Positions 43,885 through 55,080 of a DNA stretch of 64,000 nt are shown here, in pieces. Under the pieces are notes generated by a model. It made no database searches and was not told the origin of the DNA. It worked only from the letters and a program-made list of their open reading frames with translations. Source of the DNA: Heligmosomoides polygyrus polygyrus (taxonomy: Eukaryota > Nematoda > Chromadorea > Rhabditida > Heligmosomidae). How positions within the stretch are numbered: position 1 is the stretch's first letter; every line of letters starts with the position of its first letter. The stretch covers positions 86,532,408 through 86,596,407 of the forward strand of contig OX377202.1 of NCBI GenBank assembly GCA_947396885.1, read 5' to 3'. Made by a program: the position numbers and the translations under genes.

Positions 43885-44800
43885 CATTTCACGTCAAGTT
43901 GGACACTTTCCTAAGCTAGCCTAACCAGGAGACCATCACAACGGTAGGTCGGAACGGCTCGAGTGTTGTATATGGGCAGAATCGCCTCTCTCTGGGAAAC
44001 AACAAAATGCGAATACCTCGACCCCAATACAATTCTACGCAGAGTTACGGACGGCGGAATTTGGTCCGTTGGCGACGTTAGCCCTCTGCCTGCACGTCTA
44101 GTGCGGGCTTAAGTTGGATGGAAAGAGCCGTGACGAGCGAACGGTGGTGGCGCAGTGGGTACGGGGCGTCGTAATCCCTGTGGTCGCTCCTCCAGCCAAC
44201 TTGAGCCCGTCCTTCGGGCGCAGGCAGAGGGCTAGCGCCGTCAACGGCCCAACCTCCGTCGTCCCTAACTCAAAGTTGTACTGGGGTTGAGATATTCGCA
44301 TTTTGTTGTTTCCCAGAAAGGGGCGATTCTGCCCATATACAACACTTGGGCCGTTCCGATTTACCGTTGAGATGGTATCCTTGTAAGTCTTTTGAGGTCA
44401 AAGCGACCACACCGAAATCAAGTTAAAATGACCTTAACGCAGGTTAAATGTCAAAGTCAAAGTCAAAGATCTCAAAGAAGGATGTTCGAATAATTTTTAA
44501 AAAATAAAAATAAAGATTTCTTAAAGGCTTTAGAGGACTTTTTAGAAGTTTAGAATAAGGAAAATTTGACACAGATGGTTTCTTTAGAATTTCTTAGTTC
44601 ACCAGTCCCAGTAAGGATTATAATTATATGAAACCTTCATTTTTAGAGAAGAATGTCAAATTAAAATTTGTCTTAAAACATAGCAAAGAAGCAGCCGTAA
44701 GCGCATTAAAGGATTAGATCACGCCAGGCACTCGGAAATGTCGTCGCGATTTTCATTTTATTGATAGTGTAAATTGTGTTTACATGAAGCATCTAAATGA
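43885..44800. repeat. AAGTGTCC-family repeat split by a fold-back insertion
   Basis: The left end TTTCACGTCAAGTTGGACAC ... GCTAGCCTAA is at 43889-43924. The family continues after the insertion with GTCTTTTGAGGTCAAAGCG at 44387 and on through TTGATAGTGTAAATTG at 44761. In uninterrupted copies these two parts are contiguous. Confidence 0.7.
43925..44383. mobile_element. fold-back DNA element with TAA target duplication
   Basis: Ends CCAGGAGACCATCACAACGG and the inverse of CAAGGATACCATCTCAACGG; long arms of about 170 bp, including GTTGTATATGGGCAGAATCG, are inverted. Both flanks are TAA (43922-43924, 44384-44386), the three-base target typical of PIF/Harbinger transposons. No transposase is encoded, so this would be a non-autonomous member. 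Confidence 0.7.
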
Positions 44801-44907
44801 GGGTATCTTTCTTCTCTCCAATCCAATTTTTGTGCCAGAGTAACCCAGGAAACACTCAAAGATTAAAACACCCAAACAGTTTGATATCAATCGCGCTCAG
44901 GGTTGTT

Positions 44908-45145
44908 ACGAGATAAAGGACGGCAATAGTCAATTTTTTGGGATGCACCATGCATTCTGCAAAACTGCGGGAAGTCATCAGGGCTATCTGAATGAGTCCT
45001 TTACAATGGGTAGTGGTATCCAGATGATGGACAAGTCAGTTTCTCGTCCCTCGTAGGCATGTTTGACACCAGAGGAACACCGAGCGGGACTCGAACCATG
45101 AACCGGAGGGTAGGCACCTTTTCCGACTATTCTACCTCTTTGGCA
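44908..45145 (-). repeat. SINE-A copy, divergent
   Basis: Starts AGATAAAGGACGGCAATAG. The head keeps a strong B box (complement of GGGACTCGAACC at 45088) and A-box region. Confidence 0.7.
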
Positions 45146-45251
45146 AAGATGATCCGAATAAGGGAGTAAAGGTAAAATAACGAATTGGGAAGGAAGAAAA
45201 TAGACACGGAAGTTTCCGTTCATAGGCTATGGATGGGTACAAAGGATAAAA

Positions 45252-45533
45252 CGATAAAGGACGGCATCACTCAATCCTTTTTGAGATGCGCCACGCATTC
45301 TACTTCTACGGAATATCGTAGCGGCCATTTGAATGCGTATTTAGCCATCGTGACTTGCGGTGGCAAGTCGATGAACAAGCCAGCGCTTTATCCTTCTCAG
45401 AGAAGTCTGGTACCGATTCACCGACCCCGAAGAGATGGAAGGCTTAGTTGGCCTGAGAAATCCGAACCAGGACCCCGAGACCGCGTGCGCGCGACAGCCG
45501 GCACCTCCTCCGACTGCGCTGCACGCGCTCAGA
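45252..45533 (-). repeat. SINE-A copy
   Basis: From ACGATAAAGGACGGCATCAC to the head complement CCTCCTCCGACTGCGCTGCA. It lies about 100 bp from another copy in the same orientation. Confidence 0.9.
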
Positions 45534-45539
45534 AAGGGA

Positions 45540-46460
45540 AGTGATGAGTGGTGGCACTTAATACCTATTTTCGGCGTACATGACGTCGTCAGTCGCCACT
45601 GTGAGTGGAGTCGATCGATTGTGATCTCATGTTTCCCGACTAACAAAATGTAGAATAAGACACATACGCAGCTTAAAAGCGCGATGCATTCAGCTAAACG
45701 CGACTCAATATTATCAAGGACACAACAGCGGCCATTATTTTCGTAGTATGGTACAGTATGGTTGTGAGCGGGGAAGACGTCGTAGAAAACGGAGGCGATT
45801 AGAAGGAAGTGAGAACCACCAGCGAACTTGAGGCAAAGTCCCCCGAATGGATCGCTTACTGAAGAAGTCAACTAGACAGTCGCGGCGCCAAAATCGACGG
45901 CAAAAGCTGTGGAACGTTCATGAGTCATATGAGGAGGAGGTGGAGAACGAAGGAGAACGCAGATCCGGATCACTCGGCGCGGAGAAGAGGTGGTCGGACG
46001 GCTCCTTCGTCCGCGGCAGAAGGAAACCCCATTCGTGGATTAAAATGGAGCGTGCACTGTAAAACAGCCGCCGCTGGTTTCGCGCCAAGACGTCTACATA
46101 GGTTTACGGGACTTTTTGCCCTGATCTGTTGCGCCATGTGGAAAGCGTAATTGGGCGTGTGGGCGGCTGGAGCAACAACCTGGTCAGCGGCTGCCTCTGG
46201 AAGGCCAAAATGCCGATGTGAACCATGTTTTATCCGTAGGAACCGTTAGAGAAAGTGGGAACTCCGGTCAAATAGTCGTCTAGATTATCACCAAAATTAT
46301 TCTCGTTCAGAAGAACGACAAATTGATGAAGTTACTGCTGACTTGTCCTGCATTTTCACTTCAAGTTTTCTGTCCCCCTAAAACATGTAATTTGTCTCAT
46401 AAGGGTCTTTTGGTAATTTGTAGGCTTTCTAGAATTTTTAGCAGTATCATCTACTATTAG
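45540..46460. other. unassigned sequence with short basic open frames
   Basis: Between 45847 and 46150 two overlapping plus-strand frames are rich in Arg and Glu. Neither shows a domain or splice partner. Nothing else was identified. Confidence 0.4.
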
Positions 46461-46461
46461 T

Positions 46462-46738
46462 GGCACGTGTGGCGAAATCGGACGAGGTGCGGGCTGTCGC
46501 GTGCACCCAATACCAGGTTCCTGAATCGGATTTCTGCCCAGGACAAGCAAGCCTTCCACCCCTCCGCGGTCGGTAAATTGGTAGCAGACCTGTATGGGAA
46601 GGATAAAGCGCTGACTTGTTCATCGGCTGGCCGCAGCAATTCATTATAAGGCCAAATGCTATCCTGTAGAAGTGGAATGCGTGGCGCATGCTGGAATGTA
46701 CTGAGTTACGCTGTCCTTTATCACTTCTTACCCTTTAT
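46462..46738 (+). repeat. SINE-A copy
   Basis: Head GGCACGTGTGGCGAAATCGG, body through AAAGCGCTGACTTGTTCATC, tail GCTGTCCTTTATCACTTC. Confidence 0.9.
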
Positions 46739-47069
46739 CGTCTACTATTGTGCGATACATGTGCGATATATTTAGCGGTATACTGCGATTGAATGCGTAT
46801 GACGGGTTATGATTTCAGCGTAAGGTAACACGTAATTTGAGTAGATTCGTAGGAAACGCCGCATAGCAAAGTTGCTTAGGAGTTATACTGTTCAACTACA
46901 GGAGGGCTGTGGGTCACCAGTGGGCCTGAACCCTGTCATCTACATATCATCATCTGTTATTGGCTGATCACTGCAAGTCATTGAGCGAACAAATTACGCA
47001 ATTCCATTTAGAGTTCAAAGCTGGCTACACAGTTGAGAAAACGAGTAGGGGAGCCCAAACCGCATTTGG

Positions 47070-47215
47070 ACAGGATAAAGGATAAAACAAAGGAAAAAAG
47101 ACGCCATCAATTTTACCTTTTCTAGAATGCGCCACGCATTCTAACTACCAATTATCTGGAGGCGTAGTTGGCCTGTACAACGATTTCCAGCCGATGGATA
47201 AGTCAGCACTTTATA
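47070..47215 (-). repeat. SINE-A tail fragment
   Basis: Contains GAATGCGCCACGCATTC and CGATGGATAAGTCAGCAC; the tRNA-like head is absent. Confidence 0.7.
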
Positions 47216-47279
47216 TATCATTTTTATGTCAAATTGAATTAAAGTCAAATTGGACACTCTTCTCAGCCAGCCTTTGTTC

Positions 47280-47965
47280 TTCTTCTTCAGCGTTTGTCCG
47301 GCTTAGCGGCGGGGTCCGCTCTTCTGGTATGATGGCGCCACTTCGCACGATCAAACGCTTGATCGGGGTGGATACCAGCGTCCTCTAACTCGTCGAAGAT
47401 AGGCCACAAAATGCAAAAACCCCGCCAGCGGCGGGAACCGAACCAATTAACCCAATCCTTCGGAGCGAGCACTCTACCAGTGCGCCGCCGCCACTGCTGA
47501 CGGCGCCGATAGCCAAACCGCTGATTACCGCGCAATACTGCGCCCAACGCTGATTGAGTGCGCCTAACACATGGAAGTCATCGCGGCTTCCGCCGGCCAT
47601 AACTCGCTTAGGAGATCCATTTAGCAAATTTGGTCTACATATCTGTGATCAGCGTCTAGAGCCCTTTCAAGTGATATAGGTCTCCATCCGAAGTTCCATG
47701 GGAAGCTGACGGTATTCCCTGGTAAGTCCATGTGCAACGTATCAAGCCAGCGTTGCCTAAGCCGTCCTTTAGGCCGTTTTCCGGGCACATCTATGTTGAG
47801 GTCAACCTTCTGAACGGTGTCGCCATCCGCTCGAAGAACATGGCTACACCACTGAAGACGAGCTTCTCGTAACTTGTCAGCAATTGGAGCGACACCAAAC
47901 CTCTGACATATTTCATCGTTGCGAATACGGTCCAGACGCGTAACACCAGCCGTCCAGCGCACAAG
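47280..47965 (-). pseudogene. RTE-type LINE C-terminus interrupted by SINE-B
   Basis: Read on the minus strand: MRWTAGVTRLDRIRNDEICQ, LREARLQWCSHVLR, DVPGKRPKGRLRQRWLDTL. After a foreign segment the reading resumes with DAGIHPDQAFDRAKWRHHT and RRADPA. These two parts together form the usual C-terminal end of RTE-type LINE proteins and are homologous to 29310-29650 of the intact element, though from another subfamily. The foreign segment, about 47405-47725, is SINE-B. Confidence 0.85.
47405..47725 (-). repeat. SINE-B copy inserted in LINE coding sequence
   Basis: Starts ACCAGGGAATACCGTCAGC, has the A-box-like GGCGCACTGGTAGAGTGC and B-box-like GGTTCGGTTCCC, and ends GCATTTTGTGGCCTATC. It separates two adjoining parts of a LINE open frame. 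Confidence 0.75.
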
Positions 47966-47989
47966 ACAAAGCAGAATAAATAACGCAAA

Positions 47990-49100
47990 ATAATAACTTC
48001 AAACGACAGTCTCTGAAGCGGAGTCGATTGAGTCGTTTGAGAATAGTTACCCAGTAGGATTTATTTTAGCTTACTGATTGTATGTAGAACCTAAGCAAGT
48101 TTCGATGGTTCAGTCCACATACATGAGTCGTTGATTACGTTTACCCCAAACTTGGGTAATTCAACTAACAGTATAAATATATCACATATAGCATATGATG
48201 AGAACGCCTTAAATAGCTAACATGAGAAATAAACGAAAAGGACAATGAGAAGAACACAATGTGGATTTCCCAGATGACTGCCCTTTATAGTAAGTTTTTA
48301 TTATCCTAGTGTGACAATGATATCATGTAATTGCGAAAATCTAATAATGTTCAACACTATATTCATTTGCGAGACCTCACGAGTTGTACCATGATCGCTA
48401 GAAGGTCGCGATACCACCCATCCATAGGCCGTTATTATACCGCCGTGCTTCTCAGATCGAGCGGTTTACCTTAATCATAGCATGAATCAATAATACGAAA
48501 CGATAACTGAAAGGTTTTCTGTCTGTGCCGTGATTAGCTGGCACGTGATTTGGTCGCTGTTCTGATTGACTGTAATTGACTGGCACTTTCTCTCCTCCTC
48601 ATGTTGGTCACGCTAACGATTAGTAGCGATTTGTACCACTTACAGATTTAGGTTAAAGATGAGTTACGAATAATACTGAGTTAGGTGTGTCTTGGACTGA
48701 GAACAGTTCATTATATAATAAAATGATCCCTTGAGCAAGTCCACAGCACTTGAAAGAGAACCATGGGCAGGGTCATTGTTCTCAATTCAACCGTGTTCCT
48801 TAGCAGTTGCATGAAAGGATTCCATTTTTCAGTCGGAACCGGAGCCAGTACCTAACCGTGTCCATTAGGGGAAAAATGACTCCGAATGATTTAGTGCGTG
48901 CGGATGTGAAAGTGAGTGTTCTCGACCGACCAGCAAAGACCAGCTACCTTCAGCAAACCTTGATGAAGAAGTAGCACTTGTCAGTCAGAGAACGTGTGCT
49001 CTTCTTTGGAAGGAGAGTGGTTGTGCAAATGGTTTCCACCTTACCTCAAGTAAATCGAAATCTTTTTACGAGAGGGCGAAACGGAATGCGCTATTGGTAG
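47990..49100. other. unassigned AT-rich sequence
   Basis: No exon or RNA gene was recognised. A piece of the GGCCACATTAACGAC MITE family is at about 48540-48640. Confidence 0.5.
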
Positions 49101-49109
49101 GGGACCAGA

Positions 49110-49335
49110 CCCGACATAGGCCTCGCTCATACTTCGGCGTCGAGCGACGTGGTTGTTACGCATTGAGGCAAAATTGATTGGTCGCGCTGCTCAGCGTCGA
49201 CGCTACGCGTCCGGAGTCAATCGCGTGAACTCGCAACCAATCGCCCGCTCAGCGTCGGATTGCGTCGCTCTCGAAATGGGCGCGATGCGATTGGTCGCGG
49301 TGGATTGGGGCGCGGTATTGCTGCTCCAGGGACCA
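49110..49335. repeat. GC-rich MITE-like sequence
   Basis: Starts CGACATAGGCCTCGCTCATACT, related to the ends of the MITE at 8163-8280. It contains several GTCGCG/CGCGAC words in both orientations. Boundaries are uncertain. Confidence 0.5.
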
Positions 49336-49869
49336 AATTCATAAAGGATTAACCCGCGGGTACAGAGGGTAAAGGTATTCACGATGAAGCCTGCGTCTCT
49401 TACCTTAGCTCTACCTGACTCTTATCTCAACCCCTTATACCCCGCATAAACACGGGTTTATTTGTTGATGAATCCGATCCCAGTTGTTCTTTGCAGTGAA
49501 CTCGGAAATGCGTGCACAATTACGTGAGTGCAAGTACGCAATTGTGCGTAATTGCGTGGCCGCGTCACCGGCTTTTCGGAATGCTCATCGTCGTCCGAAA
49601 CAAGGCGACGCGATGGGACGCATCGCTCCGTTCGAATCGCGTCGCCCGGCGATGGAAGCATAAACGAAGCCATAGGCCAGAAAGCGCTTCTGCTACAAAA
49701 CATGACAGCTTTTATTTGTTAGTAGCAAATATCGATCAGTAGAACTTGAAACTGCAGTGCGATCTTCCCTGCGACACTGACATGCTAAAGGAAGTGAAAA
49801 GAGTTCACAATGCCGACCTTAATTATCTCCGTTAGTGTAGGAAATGATGCCACAGAAGCATCGAAAAGC

Positions 49870-50400
49870 AAGCATTGAAACATGGCTGCATGGCTGGCAG
49901 GACTTTTCAACAAGATCGCCGAGGAAGAAGAAGTACCGAAGGAATGGAGATGATGGTGCCGATTTTCAGGAAGAGAGGAATCCCTGATGAATGCTCCAGC
50001 CATCGACCAATATGTTCGCTGTATCATACAATGAAGAACTTACTACACATTCTTGGAAACAGAATTCGCGACGTCGTTGAGATGAGTAGAAACCAGTGTG
50101 GTTTCGCCGCCCTACACAAGTCTTTTATTGAAAAAACATCGAAGAAAGTGGGAGATCATTCATTTTAGAGAAAGCGTGTGACCGTGTCTCCTACGAAGTG
50201 ATTTGTTTCTTAATGCAGTAAAAAAAATAACGTTCCGGGAAAACCAGGCATGTAGGTTAACTTCCGTGAACAAAAAGGCTCCGCACAGCTGCTGGAACAT
50301 CACGGAGATTCCCCTTTACTGCTGGTTCCGCACGGTCTACACTTCATGTCGTCACAAGAGATCTTCAACAACCAGCGCCGTGTACGTTGCTCTATGCTGA
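49870..50400 (+). pseudogene. LINE reverse transcriptase fragment
   Basis: Broken frames read LAGLFNKIAEEEEVPKEWR, then VPIFRKRG with PDECSSHRPICSLYHTMKN, then NRIRDVVEMSRNQCGF, and finally an ADDE remnant near 50398. This is the reverse transcriptase region before and including part of the palm. It may be the 5' part of the element whose 3' part is at 51740-52345. Confidence 0.8.
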
Positions 50401-50569
50401 TGACGAGATGACTTACTTGGAAAGAAGACTTGTAGAGTCGCAGGCAAATTTAGAATGATCAGAGAGCAATTTTGAGTTGATTCCTGTGTCGAAGATAATT
50501 GAAGGATCCACATGGTGCTGCCGGCATAAGGCCTCAATCTCGTTCGCACCACGCATTAATCTTCAATCT

Positions 50570-50775
50570 GCTTCTGAATGCGTACTGCATGCGACGGTGA
50601 CAGACAGTTCAGACTTTTATCCTTCTCAGATAATCCAGAACAAGTCAGAGGGACCACGCTGGAATACCAGGCTTGCTTGGCCTAGGCGGGATCCTAACCA
50701 AGAACCTTTAATCAGGTGCACGTGACAGCCGGTGGTTGACTACCGGTGGTTGACACGACTATGCTGCTAGTGCCC
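50570..50775 (-). repeat. SINE-A copy, degenerate
   Basis: Contains TTTTATCCTTCTCAGATAATC and the complement of the B-box region near GGCCTAGGCGGGATCC. Confidence 0.65.
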
Positions 50776-50779
50776 TATG

Positions 50780-51730
50780 AAAGGTAGCAAGCAGGGTTCA
50801 TTGAAAAAAAGCACGACGACAAGTGGACTATGTATGAACAGGCTCCTAAATAAATAAACTAAGGCAAAATCTACTGGACAATTATTGTCGATCGATCTTA
50901 TCTTTTCCTTTTCGAAGCCAACCATTCGAAGTGGGAATCACTCATATAATAAACATCTCAGTCACTGTTGTGGATCTCCCACCTAGTAATCTGAAGCAAC
51001 AGCTAATTCAAAGCCGCCTTTATGATTGTTTCTGCGCGACGCCTAATTTGTAGTCTACACAGGTTGTGATGAAGGAGACTGCACCGTATGCGGTATGGTC
51101 TACCTGATTCCATACCAATCCTGCGGAGCAGAAGACATCGGGAAAGTGGACGTCCTCTTCATGCGGGCGTCAAGGAATGTCTCGACGGGAAGGAAAAGCT
51201 CAGAGCCTTTAATGCTCTAGGCTACCATAGGGGATCCATTACCATGAAGGGGAGGATTTTATTATTTCAGGATCAAAGTGGAGATTCTGGGGCGCGAGGT
51301 TCAAACATCCGCGCGCAAGGCTCTTGAGACATTCTGGACATACTCCCAGATACCCTAAGATTAACCAGAAGGGGAGTGCCCATATACAGCGCGAGAGTTC
51401 AAGGTTTACCTCAGACTCGCATTTTGAACTGGGGTAGTTCTTGTCCCTGTCCTACACTACTTTCATTGGCCCTTCGGTGGACTACGTTCAGGTACCGCAC
51501 TTGGACTCTCTCTCTCTCTTGGTCCCCTTCTACAAATATGGCACTGTGCTCTGTAGGGTTCAATCGACGTTTGGCGGGATAACTTCTAATTGATTTGGCT
51601 CCTTTAAACCTCTGAAGAAAGCGATCTCCCGTCTGCCAACCTCGTGTAGAGTTCAACACATACAAGAGTAATCCACAATGCCGAACTTCATTGAATGTCC
51701 GTCGTGGCATATAATGACCGATGTATCAGC
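50780..51730. other. unassigned sequence
   Basis: No recognisable exon. It lies between two parts of a decayed LINE and may be old LINE interior or later insertions. Confidence 0.4.
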
Positions 51731-51739
51731 TTGAAATTT

Positions 51740-52345
51740 ACTACGGGTATTTTTGCCGCCTGCTTTCAAGAGGAGAGAGAGCTTGGGGAGCTTTCAAGAG
51801 CGTCGAAGAAGTCGTGAAGAAAACGAAGAACGTCCGACTCCGTGCCCACCTATTCGACTCCACTGTTCTTCCTGCCCTAACATACGCCTCAGAGACCTGG
51901 GCTATACGAAAGCAGGATGAACACGCGATCAGCGTCGCGCAGCGTGGAATCGAGAGGACGATGCTCGGAGTGACACGACTCACGCAAGTGAGAGAAGGTC
52001 TCCGGAGTTCCGAGCTTCGCCGACGTTCGAAGATCAGAGACGCTGTCGCATGGGCCAAGTCGTCGAAAATTAGGTGGGCCGGCCACGTAATGCGATTCGC
52101 AGACACCCGCTGGACGAGAGCCGTCACAGATTGATTCCGCGGGATGTCAAAAGAACACCAGGACGCCCACCAACGCGTTGGTCGGTCTTCTTCGTGAAAG
52201 CCCTGAACGACCGATATGACGCTCTTCGTGTCCCTCGAGCGAGGAGGATCCATTGGACCACTCTGGCACGCGACAGGGACGAATGGAGACGCTGCTGGCG
52301 CCCGCTCGAGCAAGTCGATGATCAACGGGACGACAGGTGATACAG
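51740..52345 (+). pseudogene. LINE C-terminal region (second LINE family), best copy
   Basis: An open stretch reads GAFKSVEEVVKKTKNVRLRA, LFDSTVLPALTYASETWA, QRGIERTMLGVTRLTQV and [24 protein letters not shown] at 52132 replaces what is probably TGG. A second frame then continues [20 protein letters not shown] to the arginine-rich end. This is the standard C-terminus of RTE-like LINEs. It is the reference copy for the fragments at 1, 1.4, 16.7, 17.2 and 39.5 kb. Confidence 0.88.
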
Positions 52346-52517
52346 GTGATACAGGTGATTTTTGCCGCCTGCTAGCTAGGTTACCTAGCTTTGCTGAAGG
52401 ATCATGGATAGGGATCGGCGTTAGTGAAAACATTGCTAGGATTTATCCGCTTTACACTTCTACGGGAAGTCGTGGAGTCGAAGAATGCGTGTTTGAACTA
52501 TAAGGAGCCTAAGTCTC

Positions 52518-52665
52518 ACGAAGTCTCTCAAGAGCCAACAGTTCGATCGATACATCGTGAAGCCTTCAGCTCGTAACTCAGAGATCGAAGTGCTAATCAC
52601 AGGAGGCGTGCGCGCACAAGAAATGGAGCGAGAACAGGGAGAAGGAGCGACGACGAGCATCTGAG
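52518..52665 (+). other. coding-like stretch, unidentified
   Basis: One plus frame reads LTKSLKSQQFDRYIVKPSA and continues with an acidic-basic tail to TGA. It has protein-like composition, but no motif, start or splice partner was found. Confidence 0.2.
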
Positions 52666-52749
52666 CGGCTGCTGCTCAACACCTCGGCACCCTTGCCTAC
52701 ACCGAACACTGCGACGGAGCACCAGGACTGATTCCTGTTCCTGTATCTA

Positions 52750-53999
52750 CATGGTGTCTCAAAAAAGTGTATAGACTCGTTGAAAGGTAATAACTTTGCT
52801 CACAGTAAAAGCTGAGAACTCATATGAAAGCTTAGGAAGATAGAAATCATCTGAGGTACCAGAAAGAGTGCGGCGTGTAAAGTTCGCTAAAGTTTAGCGT
52901 TTTACATTCGATTGACTGTGTTTCGCTTAAATACTTGCTACAGTCTTCCCACAAAGTGTCCGTACCGGCTGAATTGTGCTTTTTTAAGGTTTAAAAGATA
53001 AAAACACACTAAGCCTTACAAAAACTGCAGGGTATCCTAAAAAATACAGGAACTGTTCGAAATGTTCTAACATCGCTGCCTATAAAGCTTTTGAAGATGT
53101 TTGAGACACAAATAAAAGCACAGGGTGAGAAGATTTCAGTGGTCTGTAAAAGTCAAGATTGAGCCATCTCCCCGCGTGAGACATTGCATTTCTGAGTCGA
53201 TTGATTGTGCATAGGATGAACGCTAGTTACAGTCTCGCTATTAATTGGTCACATCAACCTGTGCTGTGCTTCTTTTAACGTTTTTCGTTGCTCAATAGCT
53301 GCAGTTATGCCGATTAACCTCTCCATTCAGCTTGTATGTTGCTTTGTCACACCAGAATCCGTCTTGGAAAATGGGGCTCCTTTTCACACTTAAGTTGCAC
53401 AATCAATAAACTCTAACTGTGACGTGGGTTTTAAGTGATTGTCAAGTTCTGAATGCTAAAAAAAGTACAGCAGAGGTGAATCCAGCCGTGTAGTAACAAG
53501 ATCGCACCAAGCATTCAGCCCATGTACAATCAATCGAGTCTGAAATGAAAGGTTTCAGGCGTGGGCATGGGCAGTGTCGACTGTTTATGCGTGTCAGACA
53601 TCTACGTAACCTTTGATTTTATATGAGTTTCAAACATCTTTAAATGCTTCACTAGCAGCAATGTTAGGACTCTTCAAATAATGTCTGTGTTTTTCTGATA
53701 CCTTGCATTTTTCGCAAGCCGCAGTGTGTTGGTTAAGTTTTAAAACTTAAAAAAGGACAGAAATCAATCGACACCGTTACTTGGTGAAGAAATGATAACA
53801 GACATTTAAGCGAAACACAATCAATCAAGTCTAAAATGCCAAATTCCAGGCGAGTGCAAGGCGCATTCCATACCGATCATATGTCATTTTTTTTATTTTC
53901 TTAAGCTTTCATATGACTCTTTATGACTCTTCTTCAATACCTCTACTGGAGCAAAGTTATCACCTTTCAAACAGTGTATACATTTTTTGAGGCACCCTG
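52750..53999. mobile_element. 1.25-kb palindromic element flanked by TA
   Basis: Left end CATGGTGTCTCAAAAAAGTG and right end, read inverted, CAGGGTGCCTCAAAAAATG. Flanking TA lies at 52748-52749 and 54000-54001. Internal words such as GTTTCGCTTAAATA and GATAACTTTGCTC (as inverse) recur mirror-wise along most of its length. No open frame is long enough for a transposase. It is most likely a non-autonomous Tc1/mariner-type fold-back. Confidence 0.8.
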
Positions 54000-54039
54000 T
54001 ATAACAAAATATTATATTCTGTAGTGGTATCTCTTGCTT

Positions 54040-54212
54040 TACCATACAATCACCTGCGGTGGCCAACCGATGAACAAGTCAAGTCTGCTGCAATACCAAT
54101 TCATCGACTACGAAGGGGCGGAAAGCTTGGATGACCTGGGTGAGAAACCCGAACAAGGAATCAACTCTTCGCCTAGTCGGCGCCTCGTCCGACTGCGCTA
54201 GCACGCGCATTC
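54040..54212 (-). repeat. SINE-A copy, head half
   Basis: From CACCTGCGGTGGCCAACCGA to CCGACTGCGCTAGCACGCGC. Confidence 0.75.
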
Positions 54213-54289
54213 ACTCAAATTAAGTGTTCCGAATTATTCGGCGGTCATAGACAGTAGGGACGCCCAATCGGAATCGAACTTAGTCATTA

Positions 54290-54375
54290 CTATAGCACCA
54301 GGTGGGACTCGAGCCCACACCATCTGTCAGCGGAATGAAATGCTGCACGGCATTACACTACCGGCGCCGTTTTGG
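54290..54375 (-). repeat. single tRNA-like arm
   Basis: Minus strand: GCGCCGGTAGTGTAATGCCG, then the B-box GGGCTCGAGTCCCACC and CTGGTGC. Ends pair like an acceptor stem. It is the same family as both fold-backs at 11.7 and 22.9 kb, but only one arm is present. Confidence 0.65.
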
Positions 54376-54759
54376 GGTCGCAATCGCTCCCTTCACCAAT
54401 TCTCCATACTCTCACCGCCAAAACAAAGCTAAGGCTCCTTCAAAGGTTAGAACTAGCCACAGACCTTGAGGTGCTGAATAGGCGAACCTAGAGTGACCTC
54501 CACCCTATCAGAAAGCCAGAAAGCCCAGCAGGAGTAAGAAATGGATTCCTACAAGAGAGTACAGAATGGGAACCCGGGCTGACACAAATTGGGACAGGTG
54601 GCCCGCTTATGTCGCGATTCTTCTAAGTAAGGCCGAACAATAGAAAAACGGCCAAAATGACCGTTTTTGAAAGCGGCGCGCGGCTGAATCGCGACGGTTT
54701 CGTTAAGAGTGCGGACCGGTTCCAAGCCTCCGGTCGAGGCTACTGTGTGGTGGTCTATT

Positions 54760-55080
54760 AGTAGAGGGATCGCTCGCTGAGTGGACAACGATAGCCGCAA
54801 GAATGTATGAGAAACGAGGTCGTCGGGACGGACGCACAGCATCAGAGGCCACGGCGAGGAGCTGGAGGATGATGATGAAGAGGGACCGTGGCAGTGGAAC
54901 GCTGCACCACCTCCGTGGAAGAGGCGTAAGCAGCCGACGGACGGGCGAGGTGGATCAGCGACGGAACTCGTTCGCCTAATGGAGGGTCAGCTAGCTGTCA
55001 CGTTGACGAACGCGCGGCTGAAGAGTTTTGGGCTCCCTTTCGGGCATCTTCGCGCTTCGGCCCGGCTGATACCGGTTTAG
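54760..55080 (+). other. coding-like stretch with frameshift, unidentified
   Basis: One plus frame reads SLAEWTTIAARMYEKRGR; a second then gives GEELEDDDEEGPWQWNAAPP and RLMEGQLAVTLTNARLKSFG to TAG at 55078. Composition suggests a decayed protein, perhaps the gag-like first protein of a retroelement, but I recognise no motif. Confidence 0.3.

Noticed and set aside
54549..54842. 97-residue minus-strand open frame
   Set aside because: No recognisable motif, start context or splice partner was seen, and its low-complexity basic composition is no better than chance frames nearby.
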